From Bacteroidota bacterium (GTDB taxonomy: Bacteria; Bacteroidota; Bacteroidia; Flavobacteriales; Weeksellaceae), in the NCBI GenBank assembly GCA_023420435.1, contig JAEZWE010000201.1, positions 1-22,261 of the forward strand: a stretch of 22,261 nucleotides of DNA, given 5' to 3'. The translations under genes were made by a program, and so were the position numbers. The notes under the pieces are model-generated. The model saw only the letters and a list, made by a program, of their open reading frames with translations. It was not told where the DNA came from and did no database searches. How positions within the stretch are numbered: the stretch's first letter is position 1; each line of letters opens with the position of its first letter. Shown piece by piece: positions 1 to 7,311 of this stretch.

Positions 1-965
1 GTTCCGTTGGAACGAATCAACAGTTTTTCGTCTAAACCAACATCCGACAAATCGCACCAAATTGAAGTATCTTCTTTCTGGTAGAAAACACCTTTATTCA
101 ACCCTTCCTGAATTAAATCTTTTCCTAATAAATAAGTCTTACTTTCGTACTGCATTTGGTCGAAATCCACCCCCAATCTTTTGTAAGTTTGATTAAATCC
201 TTCATACACCCAAGAATTCATCATTTCCCAAAGATTTCGAACTTTTTCGTCGCCTTTTTCCCAATCCATCAACATTTCTTGAGCCTCAACAATAATGGGC
301 GCTTGTTTTTTGGCTTCTTCTTCAGAAATTCCATTTTCTTTTAAATCTGAAATTTCTTTTTTGTAGTGTTTATCAAATTCTACATAATAATTTCCCACCA
401 GCTTATCTCCTTTTAAATTGGTGGATTCCGGAGTTTCACCGTTTCCAAATTTTTCCCAAGCCAACATCGATTTACAAATATGAATTCCTCGGTCGTTGAT
501 AACTTGTGTTTTGATCACATCAAATCCCGCTTCTTCCAATATTTTCGAAACAGAAAACCCTAACAAATTATTTCGGATATGTCCTAAATGCAAAGGTTTG
601 TTGGTATTTGGCGAAGAATATTCCACCATCACAGTTTCGTTTTTCTTCTGAATTTGATCTAAATTTTCAGAAACAGATTTTAAGTTTTCAATAAAAAATT
701 GGTTCTTTATTTTTAAATTCAGAAATCCTTTCACCGTGTTGTAGCTTTCCACAAAATCGGTTTGAGCAGTTAGCGCTCCACCTAATTCCTGCCCTATTAA
801 CTCTGGATTTTTCTTTAATTGTTTCACCAGCGGAAAGGTAACTATCGTAAAATCACCCTCAAAATCGGTTTTATTATCTTGAACTTCCAAAACCACCTCG
901 TGAATTTGATAAAGGCTGTTGATAACGTCGGTAATTGTATGCTGAATTAAATCTTTAATGTTCAT
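1..965 (-). CDS. argS: Arginyl-tRNA synthetase, N-terminal part (3' end outside window)
   Basis: Class I aminoacyl-tRNA synthetase that charges tRNA-Arg with arginine in the cytoplasm. The reading frame opens at the ATG complementary to 963-965 and stays open to base 1, giving 321 codons of a protein that is usually about 580-590 residues. The N-terminal additional domain (about residues 1-110, starting MNIKDLIQHTI) is followed by the class I signature EYSSPNTNKPLHLGHIRN, with the HIGH-type motif HLGH at residues 126-129. The conserved INDRGIHICKSM block follows. The KMSKS-equivalent region and the anticodon-binding domain lie beyond the window edge. A TANNTTTG promoter box lies directly upstream, and the hairpin ending the preceding lipoprotein operon overlaps it. 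Identification is firm from the motifs; the start is the only ATG that leaves the N-terminal domain intact. Confidence 0.95.
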   Translation of the reverse strand, partial: MNIKDLIQHTITDVINSLYQIHEVVLEVQDNKTDFEGDFTIVTFPLVKQLKKNPELIGQELGGALTAQTDFVESYNTVKGFLNLKIKNQFFIENLKSVSENLDQIQKKNETVMVEYSSPNTNKPLHLGHIRNNLLGFSVSKILEEAGFDVIKTQVINDRGIHICKSMLAWEKFGNGETPESTNLKGDKLVGNYYVEFDKHYKKEISDLKENGISEEEAKKQAPIIVEAQEMLMDWEKGDEKVRNLWEMMNSWVYEGFNQTYKRLGVDFDQMQYESKTYLLGKDLIQEGLNKGVFYQKEDTSIWCDLSDVGLDEKLLIRSNG

Positions 966-979
966 TAAGAAAATTTTTG

Positions 980-1011
980 CAAAGATACTCAAATAAGAAA
1001 CCACTTCCGAA
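980..1011 (-). promoter_or_regulatory. Putative argS promoter (Bacteroidetes type)
   Basis: On the minus strand a perfect TANNTTTG box, TATCTTTG, lies at 987-980, 14 bases upstream of the argS ATG. Twenty bases further upstream is TTCG (1011-1008), one mismatch from the -33 TTTG. That TTCG is also the loop of the hairpin at 998-1021. The -7 match is seen directly; promoter function is inferred. Confidence 0.5.
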
Positions 1012-1021
1012 GAAGTGGCTT
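998..1021 (-). terminator. Hairpin ending the SusC/SusD operon
   Basis: Read on the minus strand this is a 10-pair stem, AAGCCACTTC with GAAGTGGTTT (one G-T wobble), closed by a TTCG tetraloop. The downstream tract TTTCTTATTT is T-rich but interrupted. It lies 30 bases past the stop of the last lipoprotein gene and before argS on the same strand, so it should insulate argS from the operon. Confidence 0.7.
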
Positions 1022-1051
1022 CAATATGAATGTTAAATAAGATTTTATAGA

Positions 1052-1957
1052 TTAGTATAAAGCGGGCCAATTAGTTCCATCTGTTCTTGTAAGAGTTGTG
1101 TCACCATATTCTCCATATGATGTTACCCAATGAAATGAAAAATTAGATCCATTAACAACTATGTTACTGATAGTAAATGTATCACCGTACTGAGAAGTTC
1201 CAATAAAAGAAATTTTATTACAGACATCTTTAAACTTTAATCCATCTGCAGTTTCACCATAGAAAAACGGCCAACATCCAAAACTTGCATCGGAAATTCC
1301 ATATTCACCTGCTGCAGTTTCTGTAAATGTAACTGATCCAGTTGTAGGAGTTGTTTGAACTGATCCACCAGGAACAAAGAAATTAGTTGTAGAGAATTGG
1401 TACGTCCCAGCTAAATCAGAAGGACATGAAACATCATAACTTAAATAAGGTAAATAATCAATTAAGCCTGAACTAAGGTCATTTGCAGACATTCCCGCAC
1501 CTAAGCTTGTATAGGTAGGATAACTTTTACCATCAGTAGAATGTGTAACTGCAAAAATAATAAATTTTTGACCTGGTTCTAATCCCAAAGTAGAAATCGA
1601 CGGAAAATATTGAGTTAACTGCGCACCTGAAATAGAGCCTGAGTAAGGAAGTTCAGATGGTAATATATTTCCTTTTATTAAAACAGGAGCGAAATCACTA
1701 TCACCAGTCCACTCAATAAACAAATCCAATGAATTTACAAGTTCTATACCAGATTGTATTCTGACATCGTACATTAAATTTGTTGCATTTACATCAGCAG
1801 CATTAATGAATGATGACCCTGAAGGTAATTTTTCAAATCCCGGAAACGGAACCGTTACAGAATTTTGCACTCCGTAATCACTATCATTATTATTACAAGC
1901 TGTAAAGCTTACTAAAGCAATAAAGCTTACTATTATTATTTTAAAAAATTTTTTCAT
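1052..1957 (-). CDS. Putative outer-membrane lipoprotein, third gene of the SusC/SusD-like operon
   Basis: A 301-residue predicted lipoprotein. The signal peptide MKKFFKIIIVSFIALVSFTAC has a lipobox with Cys21 as lipidation site, followed by CNNNDSDYG, an acidic start that resembles the surface-export signals described for Bacteroidetes lipoproteins. The rest is rich in Ser, Thr, Gly and aromatic residues, with a likely beta fold. A second part beginning near CPSDLAGTYQFSTT (about residue 178) looks like a separate C-terminal domain. It starts 13 bases after the SusD-like stop, so it is almost certainly cotranscribed, in the position that SusE/SusF-type binding lipoproteins often occupy. I recognise no named family; a role in binding the transported substrate is inferred from position only. 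A start further downstream would lose the lipobox. Confidence 0.8.
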   Translation of the reverse strand: MKKFFKIIIVSFIALVSFTACNNNDSDYGVQNSVTVPFPGFEKLPSGSSFINAADVNATNLMYDVRIQSGIELVNSLDLFIEWTGDSDFAPVLIKGNILPSELPYSGSISGAQLTQYFPSISTLGLEPGQKFIIFAVTHSTDGKSYPTYTSLGAGMSANDLSSGLIDYLPYLSYDVSCPSDLAGTYQFSTTNFFVPGGSVQTTPTTGSVTFTETAAGEYGISDASFGCWPFFYGETADGLKFKDVCNKISFIGTSQYGDTFTISNIVVNGSNFSFHWVTSYGEYGDTTLTRTDGTNWPALY

Positions 1958-1970
1958 GTTTTTTTCTTAA

Positions 1971-3611
1971 TTAATTATCCCAAAATACTTTATAAGTTGT
2001 CGGAACTTTCTGTGCGGGCGCACTAGAGTTTGCTGAAAGTTCTGTTGAAGGCCAAAATTCGCTAAGCGGATATCCTCTACTAATAAACGTTTCAGAATCA
2101 TCAAGACCTGGCAACATATATTCTGACCCACTGGTCATGTTAGGATCTGGCCATACTGGATAACCAGTTCTTCTGTAATCGCTATAACTTGTTAAAGGGT
2201 TTCCAAAATTAGCTATCCACTTTTGCGTCATAATAATCTCCATTTTTTTATTTGAAGATGCATTTGAAAATTGACCTATTACAGCATTTTTATATTGATC
2301 TCTAACAGTTGTAGAAATTCCTGATATTGAAGAAAATGATGCAATTTGATTTACTTTTGCAAATGCAGCGTCAATTGCATTTTGTAATGCAGTTTGCGCA
2401 TTTCCTGCAACAAGACCAGCTTGTATTAATTCTGCTTCAATAAAATAACGATCATAAAGAGTTAAGATTCTAAGTGGTGCGTGTCCTGTTCCTGAAGTAA
2501 CCGAAAGTGAACCTCCTAATCCATCATCAAATTTACCTCCTGCAATATAATTTCCAACCATAGTTCCTGCATCTCTTTGAGCTTTATCAACATTAGGTCC
2601 TGTGGAACCAAATCTAATTGATAAAAATCCTGAAGCTGTATCATGATAATCACCCTCGTTTGTTGGCGTTTCACCAGGAGCTAACTGATTTACATAATAA
2701 TAAGGAATTCTAGGATCTTCGATTCCTGTAAGAATATTAGGATTCCAACCTTTTTGCATCTCATATAAAAATGGACTTATATAATGTGTAATTTGTCCTC
2801 CTCCATATTCATCTCTAAACAATGGATTTCTTTCATCTGCAGGTGACATTGTCGTACTATAATCTAACTCAAAATCCTGGGACACATCATTAATTAACTG
2901 TCCTCCAGACAGTAAAGAATTTACTTCTGAAGAATTAAATAACGATGTATTTCTGACTTGATTATATAGATGCAGTTTTAAAGTGTTAGCGAAGCGTTTC
3001 CAAGAATCCATATCCCCACTATAAAAAATGTCATCATTCCCTGGAACTTGTAAATTTGGTGCAGTTGCATTTAAATCAGCAATACCTTGATCTATCAAAT
3101 CAAAGCAGGCTTCATATATTGCTTGGTCATCGTCAAATTTTGGATTTAAAAAAGTACTAGGTCCTTTACCTGCTTCTGTAAATGGAATATCGCCCCAAAC
3201 ATCGACTGCTCTTGTAAAAGCGTGAGCTTTTAAAATTTTTGCAATACCTACGTATTTTAAATTTCCTTCTTCAGTACCCGCATCAATGACAGCATCAAGT
3301 TGTTTTAAGGTTCCAGAAAAGAAATTATCCCAAGAATTAGAATTTGGTAAATTGGATGTTGTTACATCATATCTGCCACCTTCTTCTCTAATGACCATTT
3401 GATGAGTATAGGCTTGCAAAACTTCATTCATATACAAGCTATAAGCAAAATCATTAGCAAAATTAAGCTGACCTCCTGTTAAAATCCCACTGATTGGGAC
3501 ACTTTCAGGAGCATTTGGGTTAGGACTGTCGATATCGACATAATTGCTGCAAGCGGAAAACGAAACCACCGCTACAGCTGTTGCTAAAACCGTTTTTATA
3601 TTTATCTTCAT
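1971..3611 (-). CDS. SusD/RagB-family outer-membrane nutrient-binding lipoprotein
   Basis: A 546-residue SusD-like lipoprotein, which in this family forms the lid over a SusC-type receptor and captures substrate at the cell surface. The signal peptide MKINIKTVLATAVAVVSFSAC has a lipobox with Cys21; the mature start CSNYVDIDSPNPNAPESVP is typical of flavobacterial SusD. Alpha-helical repeat signatures are visible: LKYVGIAKILKAHAFTRAVD followed by VWGDIPFTEAGKG (the conserved WGDIPY-like motif), later WKRFANTLKLHLYNQVRN, and a C-terminal MTQKWIANFGN followed by DYRRTGYP (residues about 460-485). Length is usual for the family. It lies 12 bases after the SusC-like gene and 13 bases before the third lipoprotein. 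The substrate cannot be read from the sequence: there is no glycoside hydrolase, peptidase or regulator in the operon. Confidence 0.93.
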   Translation of the reverse strand: MKINIKTVLATAVAVVSFSACSNYVDIDSPNPNAPESVPISGILTGGQLNFANDFAYSLYMNEVLQAYTHQMVIREEGGRYDVTTSNLPNSNSWDNFFSGTLKQLDAVIDAGTEEGNLKYVGIAKILKAHAFTRAVDVWGDIPFTEAGKGPSTFLNPKFDDDQAIYEACFDLIDQGIADLNATAPNLQVPGNDDIFYSGDMDSWKRFANTLKLHLYNQVRNTSLFNSSEVNSLLSGGQLINDVSQDFELDYSTTMSPADERNPLFRDEYGGGQITHYISPFLYEMQKGWNPNILTGIEDPRIPYYYVNQLAPGETPTNEGDYHDTASGFLSIRFGSTGPNVDKAQRDAGTMVGNYIAGGKFDDGLGGSLSVTSGTGHAPLRILTLYDRYFIEAELIQAGLVAGNAQTALQNAIDAAFAKVNQIASFSSISGISTTVRDQYKNAVIGQFSNASSNKKMEIIMTQKWIANFGNPLTSYSDYRRTGYPVWPDPNMTSGSEYMLPGLDDSETFISRGYPLSEFWPSTELSANSSAPAQKVPTTYKVFWDN

Positions 3612-3623
3612 TTTATTATTTTA

Positions 3624-6587
3624 TTAAAATTGAACTCTTAAATTAATACCATATCTTCTTGCAGTAGGTGCGGCACCAAATTCTACACCTAAAAGGTTTG
3701 TTGTTCCAAAACTAGTTACGTCTGGGTCAAAATTTGTGTACTTAGGTACATTTGGTGCAAGATACCAAAGATTTTGACCGTAAAGACTAATTTTCACAGA
3801 GTTAATAAATGTTCCATTCAAGAATTTTTTTGGTAAGTCATATCCCAAATTTACTTCTCTCAACCTAATTACTGTTCCGTCATAAATTGCCCACTCATCG
3901 GGTCCATTAATTGCAAATGAACCTGCACCAAAATATAATGAGTTTGCATTAATAGCAGTTGTATTTGGTATCGGATTGCCATTTGTATCTAGAATTGGTT
4001 GCAATGTATCCGGATTACCGTAAACTCCTCCAATTACATGAATTCCTTCTCTGTTTTCAGTATCTCGTGTAACTCCTCTTCCCAGATAATCAACAATAGT
4101 TTGTGAATAAACATCTCCTCCTTGTCTATAATCTACTGAAAGACCTAGGGAAAAACTTTTAAAGTTAAAAGTATTTGTAAGTCCTAACCTAAAATCAGGA
4201 TGCGGGTTCCCTATTATTCTGTCTGTTGTATCTGGTATCATAGTTCCCGTAGCAGGGTCGATAAGTAAATTTCCGTTTGCATCTCTTGCTGAAGCAGATC
4301 CATAAAAAATTCCTGGAGCTTCACCAACAATCCAGTATCCTGGTTGGTTTGCCATAATTTGAATTCTCTCAAGACCTTCTCTCAAACTCAATACTTTACT
4401 TCTGTTACGAGTAAATGCTGATTGCAACTCCCATTTGAAATCAGTGCTTTTAATTGGAATTATAGTTGCTCCAATTTCAATACCTTTGGATTCAACTTCT
4501 CCCAAGTTTGTAAGGAAAGAACTATACCCTGTAGAAGTTGATACCGCGGCTGGATAAATTTGATTTTCTGAATTTTGCTTATACCAACTAAAATTAAGCA
4601 TTAATCTTCTTTTGAAAAATTCTAAGTCTGCTCCAAACTCAACCTCTTTTACCAATTCTGGGGTAAGATTTTCATCTGTAATATATGATGGTAAGTAAAA
4701 TTGAGGTTGTCCAGCCCAAACTGGTGAGTCTATCCCATATGTCCTACCAACAGTATAAGCTCCTTGTGTATTTCCAACTCCATTTCCTACAGTTCCAAAA
4801 GAAGCTCTTAACTTACCATAATCCAATACATTCCCTTTCAATTTTAAAGCATCTGAGAAAATAAAAGACCCTGAAACGCTATAATAAAAATAATCATCAT
4901 TAGTTCTTGGTAATGCAGAATCCCATTCATTTCTACCTGTTACCGTTACAAATGCATAATCATTATATCCTAATGTTAAATCAGCAAAAATACCAAGAAG
5001 CCTATACCTTGAAAAAGTATCTCCTTCTAACGTTATATTTTTATAATTTGCGAGCGTAAAGAGGTTTGGAACCTTCATATCAGTTCCTTTTACTAAATAT
5101 CTTGTTTCAGTTTTTTGATTAAAATCGGTTCCAATGTTTGAAGACAAAGTAAAATCAGGTAAAATATCTTCTTTATTGATATTAAAAATTAAAGATCCAT
5201 TCAACTCTTCTGATGTATAATTATCCTTTCTTTGTAAACCTAATCCTTGCATACCTCTAGAGAGACGATCCACAATTTCTCGTCTTTCCATGTTATATTT
5301 ATTCAATCCAATTCTACCATCAACTTTTAACCACGAACTGATATCATAACCTAAACTTCCTTGAGCAACTGTTCTATCTGCATCAGTTTTTATTTGATTA
5401 TGTTTCCAAGCCCATAATGGGTTATCAAATTGCCCCCCTGTATTCCATTGTAAAGGCGCACCAGTTGAAGGATCTTCGTATGGTAAGCTTGTATTCCAGT
5501 TTCTTCCCAATATTAAAGTTCTCGCAAAGGAAGAAGTTCCAGCTCCGTCAGCATTTGAAAATTGGTTGCTTCCAAAAAAAGAACCCACTTGTCCATTAGC
5601 CGAGTAAGCAAGTTTTCCCCCAAATCTAAATTTATTTACAGAGGCATTCCCACCTAAAGAAAAACTTGTTCTATCAAATTCAGAAAAGGGTATATAACCT
5701 TCTTGCATTAACTTTGAAATTGTCATTGTAAAAGATGAATTTTCAAAAGTTTTGTTAATAGATAAAGAGTTATCCCACATGTAGCCAGTCCTAAACAAAT
5801 TTTTAACATTATTAGGTTGAGCAACATATGGAATTGTGGCTGTAGGAATTACACCAGAGTTTAAAAAATCAGGCCATGTTGGAATTGTATTAATCGTACC
5901 AAACGCGGGTCCCCAAGAACCATTTGAATTTGAATAATTAAAATTTGAACCCGTACCATACTTGTTTTGATATTCTGGTAAGTTTGCAATTTCTTCAAAT
6001 GCTGTAGTTGAGGATAAATCAATTGTTAGTTTTTCTCTTTTACCTCTATTTAAAGAACCTGATTTTGTTGTAATGAGAATAACACCATTTGCGCCTCTTG
6101 AACCATACAAAGCCGCTGCGGCTGCTCCTTTTAATACATTAAAGGATTCTATGTCATTAGGATCTAAAGAAGAAATTCCTGACATATTCTGCGCTCCACT
6201 TACCACTCTACTTGAAGATGAAACTTCCGAATCGGAATAAGGAATTCCATCAACTACAATTAAAGGATCGTTTCCATTAAAAGAATTCATACCTCTAATT
6301 TCAATCTTGTTTGTTGCTCCTGGTTGTCCAGTTGATGTATTAACTGTTAAGCCAGGAACTGAATTACCTATAGCTCTAAAAACATCAGGTTCTGCATTCT
6401 GAGTAAGTTCTTCACTTTTTACAGATGAAGTAGTATAACCTAACTCTTTTACATTTCTTTTGATACCTAGGGCTGTTACTACGACGCCTTCGATTTCTTG
6501 TGTTTTAAGTGAATCTTGCTGCGCTTTTACAATTCCAAAAGATGCAGAAAGAACTACCGCTAAAACACTTGTTGTTAGTTTCTTCAT
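3624..6587 (-). CDS. SusC/RagA-family TonB-linked outer-membrane receptor
   Basis: A 987-residue TonB-dependent transporter of the SusC/RagA type, importing an unknown substrate across the outer membrane using energy from TonB-ExbBD. The signal peptide likely ends at VKA-Q (residues 20-23). A TonB-box-like segment IEGVVVTALG (32-41) follows almost at once, then the plug (about 48-177) with the signatures IEIRGMNSF, PLIVVDGIPY and YGSRGANGVILITTK. The rest is the beta barrel, ending RRYGINLRVQF with a terminal Phe as expected for an outer-membrane barrel. The N-terminal carboxypeptidase-D-like regulatory domain found in many SusC proteins is absent, and so is any signalling domain for an anti-sigma factor. 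It is first in the operon and divergent from rnhB. The family call is firm; the substrate is unknown. Confidence 0.95.
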   Translation of the reverse strand: MKKLTTSVLAVVLSASFGIVKAQQDSLKTQEIEGVVVTALGIKRNVKELGYTTSSVKSEELTQNAEPDVFRAIGNSVPGLTVNTSTGQPGATNKIEIRGMNSFNGNDPLIVVDGIPYSDSEVSSSSRVVSGAQNMSGISSLDPNDIESFNVLKGAAAAALYGSRGANGVILITTKSGSLNRGKREKLTIDLSSTTAFEEIANLPEYQNKYGTGSNFNYSNSNGSWGPAFGTINTIPTWPDFLNSGVIPTATIPYVAQPNNVKNLFRTGYMWDNSLSINKTFENSSFTMTISKLMQEGYIPFSEFDRTSFSLGGNASVNKFRFGGKLAYSANGQVGSFFGSNQFSNADGAGTSSFARTLILGRNWNTSLPYEDPSTGAPLQWNTGGQFDNPLWAWKHNQIKTDADRTVAQGSLGYDISSWLKVDGRIGLNKYNMERREIVDRLSRGMQGLGLQRKDNYTSEELNGSLIFNINKEDILPDFTLSSNIGTDFNQKTETRYLVKGTDMKVPNLFTLANYKNITLEGDTFSRYRLLGIFADLTLGYNDYAFVTVTGRNEWDSALPRTNDDYFYYSVSGSFIFSDALKLKGNVLDYGKLRASFGTVGNGVGNTQGAYTVGRTYGIDSPVWAGQPQFYLPSYITDENLTPELVKEVEFGADLEFFKRRLMLNFSWYKQNSENQIYPAAVSTSTGYSSFLTNLGEVESKGIEIGATIIPIKSTDFKWELQSAFTRNRSKVLSLREGLERIQIMANQPGYWIVGEAPGIFYGSASARDANGNLLIDPATGTMIPDTTDRIIGNPHPDFRLGLTNTFNFKSFSLGLSVDYRQGGDVYSQTIVDYLGRGVTRDTENREGIHVIGGVYGNPDTLQPILDTNGNPIPNTTAINANSLYFGAGSFAINGPDEWAIYDGTVIRLREVNLGYDLPKKFLNGTFINSVKISLYGQNLWYLAPNVPKYTNFDPDVTSFGTTNLLGVEFGAAPTARRYGINLRVQF

Positions 6588-6610
6588 ATCAAATTAAATT
6601 TTCAATTAAT

Positions 6611-6641
6611 CAAATTTGCAAAAAATATTAAATTTTACAAA
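6611..6641 (-). promoter_or_regulatory. Putative promoter of the SusC/SusD-like operon
   Basis: On the minus strand TTTG (6641-6638) is followed after 19 bases by CAAATTTG (6618-6611), one mismatch from TANNTTTG. The CAAATTTG box is its own reverse complement. It ends 23 bases before the SusC-like ATG. The surrounding sequence is very AT-rich, so chance matches are likely. Confidence 0.4.
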
Positions 6642-6644
6642 ATT

Positions 6645-6671
6645 TTTGTTAAAAGAATCTTAATATTTTTG
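6645..6671 (+). promoter_or_regulatory. Putative rnhB promoter
   Basis: A perfect TANNTTTG box, TATTTTTG, lies at 6664-6671, 18 bases before the rnhB ATG. The nearest upstream TTTG (6645-6648) is only 15 bases away, shorter than the usual 17-23, so only the -7 box is well supported. Confidence 0.4.
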
Positions 6672-6689
6672 TTATCTTACTCATAACTT

Positions 6690-7280
6690 ATGAAAATACA
6701 ACTAAAACAAAAATTCTCAAAGTCTTTCATCGAAGCCGGAACTGACGAAGTTGGACGTGGATGTCTTTGCGGTCCTGTTGTTGCAGCAGCGGTCATTATA
6801 GATGACAAATTTTCGAATCAGTTGGTGAATGATTCCAAAAAATTAAATCTAAAAACAAGAACTGATTTGGATCTGTATATTAAAGAAAATGCCGTCGATT
6901 TTGCAATTGCTGAACTTTCACCGGAATTTATCGACCAACATAATATTCTAAATGCTAGTATTCATGCCATGCATTTAGCTTTGGATCAGTTAAAAATAAG
7001 ACCAGAACTGATTTTAGTTGACGGAAATAAATTCCATCCTTATAATTTTATTCCGCATCATTGCATCATCAAAGGAGATTCTAAATTTCTGTCTATTGCT
7101 GCAGCCTCCATTTTGGCTAAAAATTATCGGGATGATTTAATGATTAAACTTCATGAAGAATTTCCGGAATATGGTTGGAACAAAAACGTAGGATATGCCA
7201 CGAAACAACATCGGGAAGCACTAAAAAAATTCGGACCCACCATTCATCACCGAAAATCTTTCCGCTTAGAATACGACTAA
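6690..7280 (+). CDS. rnhB: Ribonuclease HII
   Basis: A 196-residue RNase HII, which cuts the RNA strand of RNA-DNA hybrids and starts removal of single ribonucleotides from genomic DNA. The DEVGRG motif is at residues 19-24 (catalytic Asp19 and Glu20), followed by CGPVVAAAVI and the NDSKKL motif (47-52). The third acidic residue is Asp111 in LILVDGN, and Asp130 in KGDSKFLSIAAASILAK supplies the fourth. The C-terminal YGWNKNVGYATKQHREAL motif is also present. Length and all catalytic residues are normal. It stands alone on the plus strand between two minus-strand units, starting 102 bases from the divergent SusC-like gene and ending in a hairpin shared with yidC. Confidence 0.97.
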   Translation: MKIQLKQKFSKSFIEAGTDEVGRGCLCGPVVAAAVIIDDKFSNQLVNDSKKLNLKTRTDLDLYIKENAVDFAIAELSPEFIDQHNILNASIHAMHLALDQLKIRPELILVDGNKFHPYNFIPHHCIIKGDSKFLSIAAASILAKNYRDDLMIKLHEEFPEYGWNKNVGYATKQHREALKKFGPTIHHRKSFRLEYD

Positions 7281-7308
7281 AAAAGCCGGAAAAAATTTCC
7301 GGCTTTTT
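7281..7308. terminator. Bidirectional terminator between rnhB and yidC
   Basis: AAAAGCCGGAAA (7281-7292) pairs with TTTCCGGCTTTT (7296-7307) around a 3-base loop. A-rich sequence on one flank and a T-run on the other let it work for rnhB on the plus strand and yidC on the minus strand. It starts immediately after the rnhB stop and ends 4 bases before the yidC stop. Confidence 0.85.
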
Positions 7309-7311
7309 ATA

